From positions 1-7,033 of the forward strand of contig JAXDJR010000066.1 of the NCBI GenBank assembly GCA_034667545.1: a DNA stretch of 7,033 nucleotides, written 5' to 3'. The position numbers were made by a program, and so were the translations under genes. The notes under the pieces are model-generated. The model saw only the letters and a program-made list of their open reading frames with translations. It made no database searches and was not told where the DNA came from. Positions 1 to 5,582 of this stretch are shown here, in pieces. This stretch comes from DATAPE01 sp034667545. Its GTDB lineage: Bacteria; Actinomycetota; CADDZG01; WHSQ01. The stretch's first letter is position 1. Each line of letters begins with the position of its first letter.

Positions 1-1
1 T

Positions 2-592
2 CCTGAGCCAGCGAGGTCTTCGCCAGAGGCCAGCACTGCGGCACCCCGCCTCATCTCCGGGGGCCGGGCGATCGGCGCCTTCATCGTGCTCGCCGCCGTG
101 TTAGCAGGCATCTTGCTGTTCACTCGCAGAGATCACCAAACGACCCCACCGGTAACGAATCACGCGCAATCTGCGGTTTTGTCCCTAACCAACGCCGAAG
201 CCAAAGCGAAGTTCAAAGAACTGAATCAGTTACGCATCCGTGCTTACGTGCAGCGCGACTTAACCCTCGTACCTCTCGTCGCAGTGCCGGGCAGTCGTGC
301 GGCTCGCACCGCCACCCGTGAGATTCGGCGCTTGAGAGCAGACTCCGTCATTCCAAGACCCAACTTTCTAACGAAGAGACTGACGGTCGCGAACAATTCC
401 GCATCCAAGGTTCAGATACGCCAAGTTTTGCACTATGACTTGCGCTTCGTGGATGAGGACGGCAATGATGTAACCGGTCGCGATCGGCCACAGAGGCAGG
501 TCATTCTTTGGACACTCCGTAAGAGTGAGTCGGGTGACTGGCTCATTTCCGATGGGGTCATCACCGCGTCTCGCCCGGTTGAGGCCAGATAG
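2..592 (+). CDS. Single-pass membrane protein with NTF2-like outer domain (5' partial)
   Basis: The reading frame is open to the left edge and has no ATG, GTG or TTG before the GTG at 86. A start at 86 would cut through the hydrophobic segment, so the true start lies outside the window. Visible order: a Pro/Ser/Ala-rich cytoplasmic stretch, one transmembrane helix (about bases 71-121, ending in Thr-Arg-Arg), then a soluble domain of about 155 residues. That domain starts with a charged helix (Ala-Lys-Ala-Lys-Phe-Lys-Glu), has a middle stretch matching the 'RAYVQRDL' helix style, and ends in alternating strands with 'ILWTLRKSESGDWLISDGV'. This layout resembles NTF2-like/Mce-associated or ARC6-IMS-like domains, which usually act as assembly or scaffold modules outside the membrane. 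The fold is an inference from pattern only. The stop overlaps the start of the next gene, so the two are probably co-translated. Base composition is clearly less GC-rich than in the right half of the window. Confidence 0.75.
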   Translation, partial: PEPARSSPEASTAAPRLISGGRAIGAFIVLAAVLAGILLFTRRDHQTTPPVTNHAQSAVLSLTNAEAKAKFKELNQLRIRAYVQRDLTLVPLVAVPGSRAARTATREIRRLRADSVIPRPNFLTKRLTVANNSASKVQIRQVLHYDLRFVDEDGNDVTGRDRPQRQVILWTLRKSESGDWLISDGVITASRPVEAR

Positions 593-1449
593 TGCGCGCA
601 TCGAAAGCTACCGCCTTTGTGACAGCTGCGATCCTGCTTACTCCTTCTGGGGCTGTTGCCCGAGGCGGTAGGGGCCTCTCGTTCATGACGCGGTCCCAAC
701 CAGGTGTTTCATCCGTAGCCAGCACGTACACATCGCGCTCAGCGGCGCTTTCATCCGTCGGAGCGACAGGCGCTGAAACCGGCTCTTCGCCTATCACCTT
801 TTCCGGTTCAGTCAGCCCCTCAGCTCCAACGATTGTTGTGTCGCCGCTTGCGTTGCATTGTTTGTCGGCAACAGGTACCTCACCGAGTTTGGGACCGCGC
901 GGCACGCTTATGGGACTGCAGTGCTTGTCCGTTCCAGGGCTCCCGGCCCTCCCGACGAAACCAGCTAAGAATGGCAAACGATCCAAGCGTCCGAGGGTCT
1001 CGCCACAAGTGTTGGCTCAAGTCGCCGTCGATAGGGCGATCGCATTGGCCGGCAAGCCGGGGCTTCACCTATCCCCGGCCCGCGTTGGTCTCACGGGGCT
1101 AGACACCTACTTCTGGGTGGCGCCTCCTCCGAGACCAATCTCCGCACAAGCGGCGGTCCCCGGCGTCACGGTGACTGCTCAGGCGCACCCGGTGCAGTAC
1201 GTGTGGCGATTCGGCGACGGCGAGCACCTCGTGACTTCTGGACCGGGGCGGCCCTGGACACGGACGCGGCCTGGCAGCATCGCCCACCAATACCAAACGC
1301 GCTCGCGCTATGCAGTGTCGGTCCAAGTCATGTGGATCGCCACCTGGAGGATCGGTGCGGGTCGATGGCGACCCCTGGGCACCTTCGCCACCCAAGCGAC
1401 TCGATCGTTCCCGGTGCGTCAAGCGGTGGCGGTACTGACCAAGTCCTGA
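592..1449 (+). CDS. Secreted PKD-like domain protein
   Basis: The GTG start shares its first base with the preceding TAG stop (TAGTG), a translational-coupling arrangement. The 285-residue product has a short signal peptide: basic N-terminus, hydrophobic residues 6-18, and a likely signal peptidase I site after Ala-Val-Ala at 21-23. Residues 27-135 are Ser/Thr/Pro-rich and low in complexity, with two cysteines (90 and 111) that could form a disulfide, then a basic Lys/Arg patch (122-135). The C-terminal part carries a TYFWV element (172-176), a 'VWRFGDG' motif (204-210), His-Gln-Tyr (232-234) and alternating strands ending in an Arg/Val-rich segment. W-x-F-G-D-G followed by H-x-Y is the hallmark of PKD-type beta-sandwich domains, and the surrounding pattern matches secreted actinobacterial proteins often named 'PKD domain-containing protein' or, misleadingly, 'ATP/GTP-binding protein'. 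The precise role is unknown; an envelope assembly role with the upstream membrane protein is inferred from coupling. Confidence 0.82.
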   Translation: MRASKATAFVTAAILLTPSGAVARGGRGLSFMTRSQPGVSSVASTYTSRSAALSSVGATGAETGSSPITFSGSVSPSAPTIVVSPLALHCLSATGTSPSLGPRGTLMGLQCLSVPGLPALPTKPAKNGKRSKRPRVSPQVLAQVAVDRAIALAGKPGLHLSPARVGLTGLDTYFWVAPPPRPISAQAAVPGVTVTAQAHPVQYVWRFGDGEHLVTSGPGRPWTRTRPGSIAHQYQTRSRYAVSVQVMWIATWRIGAGRWRPLGTFATQATRSFPVRQAVAVLTKS

Positions 1450-1473
1450 GCCAACCAGGTCGCCGGCCCGCGC

Positions 1474-1500
1474 GCCTTCACTTCCTCAAGCGGTGAAGGC
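1474..1500 (+). terminator. Hairpin after the PKD gene, possible terminator
   Basis: An 8-bp perfect stem, GCCTTCAC (1474-1481) with GTGAAGGC (1493-1500), encloses an 11-base loop and starts 25 bases after the PKD gene stop. There is no T-run downstream, so it would be a U-less, actinobacterial-style terminator or an mRNA-stabilising hairpin. It ends 28 bases before the proposed promoter box of the nuclease gene, consistent with separating two transcription units. Confidence 0.4.
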
Positions 1501-1527
1501 TGCCACAACGAATCGGGTTGTCCCGCA

Positions 1528-1533
1528 TAGCTT
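1528..1533 (+). promoter_or_regulatory. Leaderless-type -10 box for the nuclease gene
   Basis: TAGCTT fits the actinobacterial -10 pattern TANNNT and is followed by exactly 6 bases before the ATG at 1540, so transcription would start at or next to the start codon. The same geometry occurs before the genes at 2303 and 5583. No convincing -35 hexamer is visible 17-18 bases upstream. The GAGG just before the ATG is too close (2 bases) to work as a normal ribosome-binding site, which also favours leaderless initiation. Confidence 0.45.
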
Positions 1534-1539
1534 GAGGTG

Positions 1540-2109
1540 ATGCCTCGGTTCCTTGCTGTCCTGGCGGCGACGAGTCTTCTCACCGCTTGCTCTCCACCTG
1601 CCGTCCTTCTCACGCGCCAGGCCCCCGCGACGTTCTCGCAGGAGCCGGGCGGGTACGAGCAGGCAACGGTGCAGCGAGTGGTCGATGGCGACACGATCGA
1701 CGTTGCTGTAACCGCGAGGACCCAAGGGCCGGGTGCGGGATTGACACAGGTCGGCCATACCTATCGCGTTCGGCTGCTGGGCATAGACACCCCCGAGACC
1801 GTCAAACCCGATACACCGGTGCAGTGCTACGGCCATCAAGCCTCCGCCGCTACCACCGCGTTGTTGCAGGGAAAGAGCGTGCGCCTCGTCAAGGACGTCG
1901 AGGAGACCGACCAATATGGGCGGCTGCTGCGTTACGTGTACTTCGGTGATGAGATGGCGAACGCCCGTTTGGTTGCCAACGGCTACGCCTATGTCCTCAC
2001 CTACCCCCCGAACGTTCGTCACGCAGATCTCTTTGTCAGCCTCGCGCGCCAAGCCCGTCTCGGGGGCGTAGGCCTGTGGTCACCCAACTCGTGCGACGGG
2101 AAACGCTAG
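1540..2109 (+). CDS. Secreted thermonuclease (SNase-family) lipoprotein
   Basis: The ATG is chosen over an adjacent in-frame GTG (1537) because it lies 6 bases after a TAGCTT box. The 189-residue product begins with a lipoprotein signal peptide ending in a Leu-Thr-Ala-Cys lipobox (Cys17), so it should be lipidated and held outside the membrane. The staphylococcal nuclease domain covers about residues 40-180. It has 'VVDGDTI' (Asp49 and Asp51, calcium-binding positions) and 'VRLLGIDTPE' (Arg78, Asp83, Glu86, matching Arg35, Asp40 and Glu43 of S. aureus nuclease). It also has 'DQYGRLL' (Arg128, matching Arg87). All catalytic and metal positions are therefore kept. Cys96 (in 'QCYGHQA') and Cys185 near the C-terminus probably form a disulfide, as in other exported members. 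The family hydrolyses DNA and RNA phosphodiester bonds with calcium. Likely roles are extracellular nucleic-acid scavenging or degradation. The gene stands alone, with its own promoter and a hairpin before it. Confidence 0.93.
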   Translation: MPRFLAVLAATSLLTACSPPAVLLTRQAPATFSQEPGGYEQATVQRVVDGDTIDVAVTARTQGPGAGLTQVGHTYRVRLLGIDTPETVKPDTPVQCYGHQASAATTALLQGKSVRLVKDVEETDQYGRLLRYVYFGDEMANARLVANGYAYVLTYPPNVRHADLFVSLARQARLGGVGLWSPNSCDGKR

Positions 2110-2111
2110 CG

Positions 2112-2131
2112 TGACCTCGTCATGACGGTCA
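2112..2131. repeat. Palindrome just after the nuclease gene
   Basis: CGTCATGACG (2118-2127) is a perfect 10-base palindrome, flanked by TGAC (2112-2115) and GTCA (2128-2131), which are complementary but offset by a 2-base bulge. With no room for a loop, it looks more like a dimeric protein-binding site than a terminator. It begins 3 bases after the nuclease stop. Function unknown; a chance palindrome is possible. Confidence 0.25.
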
Positions 2132-2159
2132 GGGTTACACCTATGCAGCCGATCCCGAG

Positions 2160-2176
2160 TTCCTCGGTCCGAGGAA
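2160..2176 (+). terminator. Tight hairpin, terminator or ribosome-site sequestering stem
   Basis: TTCCTCG (2160-2166) and CGAGGAA (2170-2176) form a perfect 7-bp stem around a 3-base loop, 50 bases after the nuclease stop. No T-run follows. The 3' arm contains GAGGA, the only Shine-Dalgarno-like sequence for the small ORF at 2186. The stem could end the nuclease transcript or mask that ribosome-binding site; the sequence alone does not decide between these. Confidence 0.35.
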
Positions 2177-2185
2177 GCGGGCGTT

Positions 2186-2293
2186 ATGTCTTTCCACAGC
2201 TTGGCTCCGGTCGAGATCGACAGGGACATTGAGGTCGACTCGTATTGGGAGCCGAACGTGTGGATGCGGCATCGTATGGAGCAGCCCCCGTAG
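2186..2293 (+). CDS. Possible 35-residue small protein
   Basis: A short ORF begins with ATG at 2186 and ends with TAG at 2291-2293. GAGGA (2171-2175) lies 10 bases upstream as a possible ribosome-binding site. The peptide is acidic and aromatic in the middle (Ile-Asp-Arg-Asp-Ile-Glu-Val-Asp-Ser-Tyr-Trp-Glu-Pro), ends in Arg-His-Arg-Met-Glu-Gln-Pro-Pro, and has no signal peptide or membrane segment. I do not recognise it. Its composition looks more protein-like than a random reading of GC-rich DNA, but this is a weak argument. Against it, the ribosome-binding site sits inside a hairpin and the stop codon falls in the proposed promoter box of the next gene. It could be a small protein, a leader peptide, the remnant of a longer gene, or spurious. 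Confidence 0.3.
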   Translation: MSFHSLAPVEIDRDIEVDSYWEPNVWMRHRMEQPP

Positions 2294-2296
2294 CAT
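2291..2296 (+). promoter_or_regulatory. Leaderless-type -10 box for the gene at 2303
   Basis: TAGCAT fits TANNNT and ends 6 bases before the GTG at 2303, the same spacing as at 1528 and 5571. No ribosome-binding site is correctly placed before that GTG (GGGG at 2298-2301 is only 1 base away), so leaderless translation is plausible. The first three bases are the stop codon of the possible small ORF. No clear -35 element is seen. Confidence 0.4.
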
Positions 2297-2302
2297 CGGG
2301 GC

Positions 2303-2851
2303 GTGACGTTCTCTCGGACAGCAAAGATCGTCCTGAGCCTGTCGGTCCTGGTAGCGACCCTGTTGTTCCTTCTCATTGTTGACCTCGGGGTGAACGCGGG
2401 CCGGATCCACTACGGCGTTCGGGTGGATCACGTGAAGCTTGGCGGGCTGACGGAACCCGAAGCTGTCGACACCCTCGACCACCGGGGAGCGGCTATGGCT
2501 CAAGCGCCGGTTCTGTTCAAAAGAGACGGAGTGAGGTGCATCTTCCTACCCCAGGACGTCGGCTGGACCCCGAAGGTGCACCGGGCCGTCGATCATGCCC
2601 TGGCGGTCGGGAGAGAAGGTTCGCCTTTCCACGCGGGACGCCAGCGACTCCAAGCGTGGTTCGGCGGCGTCCGGATCAAATGGCCCGACCGAACCAACCG
2701 CCACGAGGTGGCTGCGGTATTGGACCGGTGCCAGCAGCTGGCGGCAAGCTCGGGACTTCAGATATCGCGCTGGAAGATGCGCCTCAGGATGAAGGTAGCG
2801 CTCGTGACTTGGCCCCGGCGACCCTTTCATATCCCGCTCGCCCAGTCGTAG
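2303..2851 (+). CDS. Membrane-anchored protein with PG_binding_4-like domain
   Basis: The 182-residue product has one N-terminal hydrophobic helix (about residues 9-27) with no clear signal-peptidase site, so it is probably an anchored protein facing outward. Residues 38-58 ('GVRVDHVKLGGLTEPEAVDTL') match the G-V-x-V...G-G-L-T-x-x-E-A...L signature. This signature opens the putative peptidoglycan-binding domain found before YkuD L,D-transpeptidase or VanW domains. The following segment, with Asp-Val-Gly-Trp (85-88) and Ala-Val-Gly-Arg-Glu-Gly (101-106), also fits that domain. No YkuD catalytic H-G/C motif or VanW core follows; the rest is a basic, Arg- and Trp-rich tail ending in 'WPRRPFHIPL'. 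It is therefore a stand-alone domain protein, perhaps a wall-binding or accessory factor (inference). The GTG is the only start that keeps the whole hydrophobic helix. It converges on the kinase gene with 6 bp between stops. Confidence 0.78.
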   Translation: MTFSRTAKIVLSLSVLVATLLFLLIVDLGVNAGRIHYGVRVDHVKLGGLTEPEAVDTLDHRGAAMAQAPVLFKRDGVRCIFLPQDVGWTPKVHRAVDHALAVGREGSPFHAGRQRLQAWFGGVRIKWPDRTNRHEVAAVLDRCQQLAASSGLQISRWKMRLRMKVALVTWPRRPFHIPLAQS

Positions 2852-2857
2852 AGCCGA

Positions 2858-4207
2858 TCAGCCTGCTGGCGTCGCGACGGCGCTGGGACTTGGTGACGGA
2901 CTCGGTGTCGCCGTCGGGCTGGGAGAGGGCGAAGGCGCTTCGGTCGCAGAAGGCTGTGGCGTGGTCTGCGTTGTCGGGGACGGCGACGACTTCGGCTTCG
3001 GCCGGTGCCGCGTCGTGCGGGGGCCGGACTTGGCGGAAGCCGAGGGGGTCGGCGTGGGAGTTGGCGAGGGCGCTACCGCTCCCATAGAAGTTGTGGTTGC
3101 CGGCGCACTGGGAGAGGGCTTCTTCGGAATCGTGTGGTGCTTGTGCACCGGCTGGTTGCTTTTGGGACGGGGTCCCGCCACGCTCGGCTGCGAAGTCAGG
3201 TGGAGGACGATCGCTACAAGCAGGAATGCAACGGCCAGCGCGGCCCCCGCCTTCTTAGCGACATTCGAGCGCGATGCGGCGGCCCAGCGCGCCCGGGCGC
3301 CTGTGGAAGCCACTGCCCCCTGTGGCTCGGTGGCCTGGTCGTCGATGAGAGCTCCTACCGCGGTGGGTTCAGGCGACAACGCGGTCGAACCAGTTTCATG
3401 GGTGATGCCGTCAAGTGCCGCGGCCAGTTCATTGCCGTCGGTGAAGCGCTCCTCGGGACTCTTGGCAAGACAACGCATAACCACTGCCTCGAGACGAGGG
3501 TCGAGATCGGCGACCAGGGTCGAAGGTGGGCGAACTTCTCCTTCGACGTGCGCTATCGCGATGGCCGTCGCGTTGCCTCCTTCAAAAGGCAAACATCCAG
3601 TCAGAAGCTCGTAGAGAACGACTCCCATCGAATAGACGTCTGCGGCGGGAGTCGCGTGCTGGCCCATTGCCTGCTCGGGGGAGATGTAGTGCGCGGATCC
3701 GATCGCTGCGCCTGTAGCGGTGAGATTGATGGCGGTTTCCGACGACGCTATTCCGAAGTCGGCCAACTTAACGGTGCCGTCTTCGCACAAGAGAATGTTC
3801 CCCGGTTTGATGTCGCGGTGGACGATGCCTCGCTCGTGCGCGGCCCCCGCCCCAGCCGCGACCTGAACCATGATCTGGATCGCGCGTTCCGATCCGAGGG
3901 GGCTGCCCGTTAGATCGCAGAGGCTGCCGCCCGAGACATACTCCATGACGAGGTAAGGACCGGTGTCGGTACTCCCGTAGTCAAGGACATGCGTGACATG
4001 AGGATTTGAGATCGCAGCGACGGAGCGAGCTTCGTTGAAGAGCCTGACGAGGAACTCTGGGTCCTCGCTGAATCCCGGAGCCAGGAACTTGATAGCAACA
4101 GGTCGCTCGAGACGTTGGTCGTGGGCGCGCCAGACTTCCGCCATCCCGCCCCGCCCAATAGGTTCCTCGAGCGCGTAGCGCTCTTGGATGAGCTCACCTG
4201 GATGCAT
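2858..4207 (-). CDS. Transmembrane Ser/Thr protein kinase, PknB type, no PASTA repeats
   Basis: The 449-residue product has an N-terminal Hanks-type kinase domain (about 11-268) with every key element. These are the glycine loop 'GRGGMAEVW' (18-26), Lys40, Glu59, hinge 'VMEYV' (87-91), 'HRDIKPGN' (130-137, catalytic Asp132), 'DFG' (150-152) and 'SPEQ' (176-179). Thr163 and Thr165 align with the activation-loop Thr171 and Thr173 of M. tuberculosis PknB, so it is likely active and autophosphorylating. A juxtamembrane linker (269-319) leads to one transmembrane helix (about 320-338). The outer part (340-449) is disordered and Pro/Ser/Thr-rich, with two basic blocks (346-363 and 393-406). There are no PASTA repeats, so any ligand is unknown. 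The ATG has a well-placed ribosome-binding site (AGGAG, 9 bases away). The gene is alone on its strand, divergent from the aminotransferase. The family phosphorylates envelope, growth and regulatory proteins; targets cannot be read here. Confidence 0.96.
   Translation of the reverse strand: MHPGELIQERYALEEPIGRGGMAEVWRAHDQRLERPVAIKFLAPGFSEDPEFLVRLFNEARSVAAISNPHVTHVLDYGSTDTGPYLVMEYVSGGSLCDLTGSPLGSERAIQIMVQVAAGAGAAHERGIVHRDIKPGNILLCEDGTVKLADFGIASSETAINLTATGAAIGSAHYISPEQAMGQHATPAADVYSMGVVLYELLTGCLPFEGGNATAIAIAHVEGEVRPPSTLVADLDPRLEAVVMRCLAKSPEERFTDGNELAAALDGITHETGSTALSPEPTAVGALIDDQATEPQGAVASTGARARWAAASRSNVAKKAGAALAVAFLLVAIVLHLTSQPSVAGPRPKSNQPVHKHHTIPKKPSPSAPATTTSMGAVAPSPTPTPTPSASAKSGPRTTRHRPKPKSSPSPTTQTTPQPSATEAPSPSPSPTATPSPSPSPSAVATPAG
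2861..3130 (-). repeat. Low-complexity DNA coding the Pro/Ser/Thr tail of the kinase
   Basis: This part of the kinase gene encodes residues 360-449, made of short Pro-Ser and Pro-Thr dipeptide runs (for example 380-388 and 425-441), interrupted by a basic block at 393-406. In residues 341-449, 29 of 109 are proline. The runs should behave as an extended, wall-spanning or glycosylatable stalk and are prone to length change by slippage. Confidence 0.6.
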
Positions 4208-4216
4208 CTGCCGGCA

Positions 4217-4221
4217 CTCCT
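4217..4221 (-). promoter_or_regulatory. Ribosome-binding site of the kinase
   Basis: On the minus strand this reads AGGAG, 9 bases before the ATG at 4207. It fixes the kinase start and shows that the kinase, unlike several plus-strand genes here, is translated from a leadered mRNA. Confidence 0.65.
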
Positions 4222-4327
4222 ATTCCCCTGGACCCAAAGCGTGGCTCTTAAGTGCGAGGCGCGCACCCTGCGCATGGAGCACGCGAACTCATCCGCCTGC
4301 ACGACCGCTGCTGCCCGGTTGCTCTCG

Positions 4328-4333
4328 TAGACT
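4328..4333 (+). promoter_or_regulatory. Possible -10 box for the aminotransferase
   Basis: TAGACT fits TANNNT. Transcription would start near 4340, upstream of the ribosome-binding site at 4354. The -35 position holds no recognisable hexamer. Confidence 0.25.
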
Positions 4334-4353
4334 CTGTCGCAGCGTCTTGACTC

Positions 4354-4361
4354 AGGGGAGG
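4354..4361 (+). promoter_or_regulatory. Strong ribosome-binding site deciding the TTG start
   Basis: AGGGGAGG is a near-ideal Shine-Dalgarno sequence, with 6 bases before the TTG at 4368. It is the main evidence against starting the aminotransferase at the upstream in-frame ATG (4188), which would overlap the kinase gene. Confidence 0.75.
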
Positions 4362-4367
4362 ACAGCA

Positions 4368-5519
4368 TTGTCCGACGATCGAACTGCGGCTTCGCGGATC
4401 GACCCTGCGCAGCTGCCACCCATGCCCGCCCTGATGATCGCGGGCCCGGGCGAGCTGCACGAAGAGGACCTCCGGGTCCTCGGCACGCAGGTGCCGGCTC
4501 ACTACGGCGACGTGTGGGTGGCCCTTCACAGCCAGGTTCTGGAGCTGCTCGGAAAGATGCTCGGATCGGCCGACCTCCCGTACTTGATCCCCGGAACCGG
4601 CACGACTTGTCTCGACGCTGCGGTTTTCAACCTGTTCGAGGCGGGACAGAAGGTGGTCGTACCTGCGACCGGATTCTTTGGGACTCGCCTGGCTGAGGTG
4701 GCCCGGGCCCACCGGCTCGAAGTCGTCGAGGTGCCGGTCGAGGTCGGCGCGCCGATCGATCCCGCACGCGTGGCCGACGCGCTAGATGGTGTGGACGGCG
4801 TGTTGACGGTGCACGTGGAGACGGCCACGGGTGTCAGACATCCCATCGAAGACATCGGCCGGATCGCGCGCGAGGCCGGCGTCTTGTACCTGGTCGATGG
4901 CATCGCATCTGTGGGCGGCGAAGCTCTGAACGTCGACGAGATGGGTCTGGACGCAATAGTCACGGGGAGCCAGAAAGGTCTCGAAACACCTCCAGGCTTG
5001 GGCATCCTTGCGCTCGGCTCTAGAGGACGCGAGCGGGTCGAGGCGCGCGGCGAGATCCTCGGCTCGTGGTACCTCAACCTCAAGACGTGGGACTGGTATC
5101 GGCGCGAGTGGGGCTCGTGGCACCCCCACCCCGTAACCATGCCGACGAATCTCGTTCTCGTGCTGGCGGCGAGTTTGAATCGCATCATGGAATTCGGCCT
5201 CGAAGCCTGGGTGGCACGTCGAGCAGAGCTGGCGAAAAGGTGCCGTGAGGGGTTGAGGGATCTTGGGCTGGAGCCCATCCCGCAGGCCGGGGTCGAAGCG
5301 AACCTGATAGTGGCCGCGTGGGCCGACGACCCCGCTGCCATCCAGAAATATCTGCTGGCCGAGACCGGCATCATGATCTCCGGGGGCTTGACGCCGACGG
5401 CCGGCAAGGCGATCCGCGTGGGGCTGATGGGCGCTACCGCCACCGAAGAGATGGTTGACCGCGTGGTGGACGGCATCGCCAAGGCCCTGGCGGCCGCTCC
5501 CTCCGCTCCGGTGGCCTAA
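4368..5519 (+). CDS. Class-V PLP aminotransferase, alanine-glyoxylate/serine-pyruvate type
   Basis: The TTG start is chosen for its ribosome-binding site and gives 383 residues, the usual family length. The N-terminal Gly-Pro-Gly (26-28), His45-Tyr-Gly and phosphate-binding 'GTGTT' (76-80) are typical of the family. So are 'HVETATG' (149-155), 'LVDGIASVGG' (175-184, Asp177 contacting the PLP ring nitrogen) and 'TGSQKGLETPPG', with Lys203 as the Schiff-base lysine. 'AIRVGLMG' near the C-terminus provides Arg350, matching the carboxylate-binding arginine of human AGXT. These features fit cytoplasmic enzymes that move an amino group between alanine or serine and glyoxylate or pyruvate, in photorespiratory-like glyoxylate handling, serine-cycle or purine-linked metabolism. 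The exact substrate cannot be told from sequence; other class-V members (aspartate- or 2-aminoethylphosphonate-type) are less likely given the Ser-Gln-Lys-Gly motif. No pathway partner lies nearby. Confidence 0.93.
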   Translation: MSDDRTAASRIDPAQLPPMPALMIAGPGELHEEDLRVLGTQVPAHYGDVWVALHSQVLELLGKMLGSADLPYLIPGTGTTCLDAAVFNLFEAGQKVVVPATGFFGTRLAEVARAHRLEVVEVPVEVGAPIDPARVADALDGVDGVLTVHVETATGVRHPIEDIGRIAREAGVLYLVDGIASVGGEALNVDEMGLDAIVTGSQKGLETPPGLGILALGSRGRERVEARGEILGSWYLNLKTWDWYRREWGSWHPHPVTMPTNLVLVLAASLNRIMEFGLEAWVARRAELAKRCREGLRDLGLEPIPQAGVEANLIVAAWADDPAAIQKYLLAETGIMISGGLTPTAGKAIRVGLMGATATEEMVDRVVDGIAKALAAAPSAPVA

Positions 5520-5570
5520 ACGAACACGTCAGGCTAGGTCGAAAACCCGGCTTCTGTCGGGGGCCCTGGC

Positions 5571-5576
5571 TAGATT
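5571..5576 (+). promoter_or_regulatory. Leaderless-type -10 box for the nurA-herA pair
   Basis: TAGATT fits TANNNT and is followed by 6 bases (GAGTGG) and the ATG at 5583. The string TAGATTGAG closely resembles TAGCTTGAG before the nuclease gene at 1540. No good -35 hexamer is evident. It implies that the NurA-HerA pair has its own promoter, separate from the aminotransferase. Confidence 0.45.
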
Positions 5577-5582
5577 GAGTGG

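Larger units (their letters stand above)
4208..4367. promoter_or_regulatory. Divergent regulatory region, kinase/aminotransferase
   Basis: These 160 bases lie between the divergent kinase and aminotransferase starts and must hold both promoters. A TAGACT box (4328-4333) on the plus strand fits TANNNT and would give a leader of about 28 bases containing the strong ribosome-binding site at 4354. On the minus strand I find no convincing TANNNT box. A short stem, GCGCA/TGCGC around CCC (4261-4273), is present but may be chance. Confidence 0.45.

Noticed and set aside
1505..1521. ACAAC/GTTGT inverted repeat upstream of the nuclease gene as an operator
   Set aside because: Arms of only 5 bases with a 7-base gap are expected by chance at this length; no second copy is seen.
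2536..3087. Plus-strand ORF of 183 codons overlapping the membrane-protein gene and the kinase gene; considered as a frameshifted continuation of the membrane protein
   Set aside because: Its sequence is Arg/Pro/Gly/Ser-rich without a recognisable domain, and past 2858 it is the complement of the kinase's low-complexity tail. The frame of the 2303 gene reads sensibly to its own stop.
3005..3913. Long plus-strand ORF (302 codons) antisense to the kinase
   Set aside because: It is a shadow of a GC-rich gene: the opposite strand encodes a fully conserved kinase domain, and the product is Arg/Gly-rich with no motif.
4347..4352. TTGACT as a -35 box for the aminotransferase
   Set aside because: The matching -10 position would fall inside the coding start, after the ribosome-binding site, where no TANNNT box is present.
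4526..5482. Minus-strand ORF of 318 codons antisense to the aminotransferase
   Set aside because: Ser/Thr/Arg/Pro-rich shadow translation; the plus strand carries every catalytic motif of a known enzyme.
5546..5561. CCCG/CGGG inverted repeat between the aminotransferase and nurA, as a terminator
   Set aside because: Only a 4-bp stem with an 8-base loop and no T-run; too weak, and it lies in the presumed promoter of nurA.
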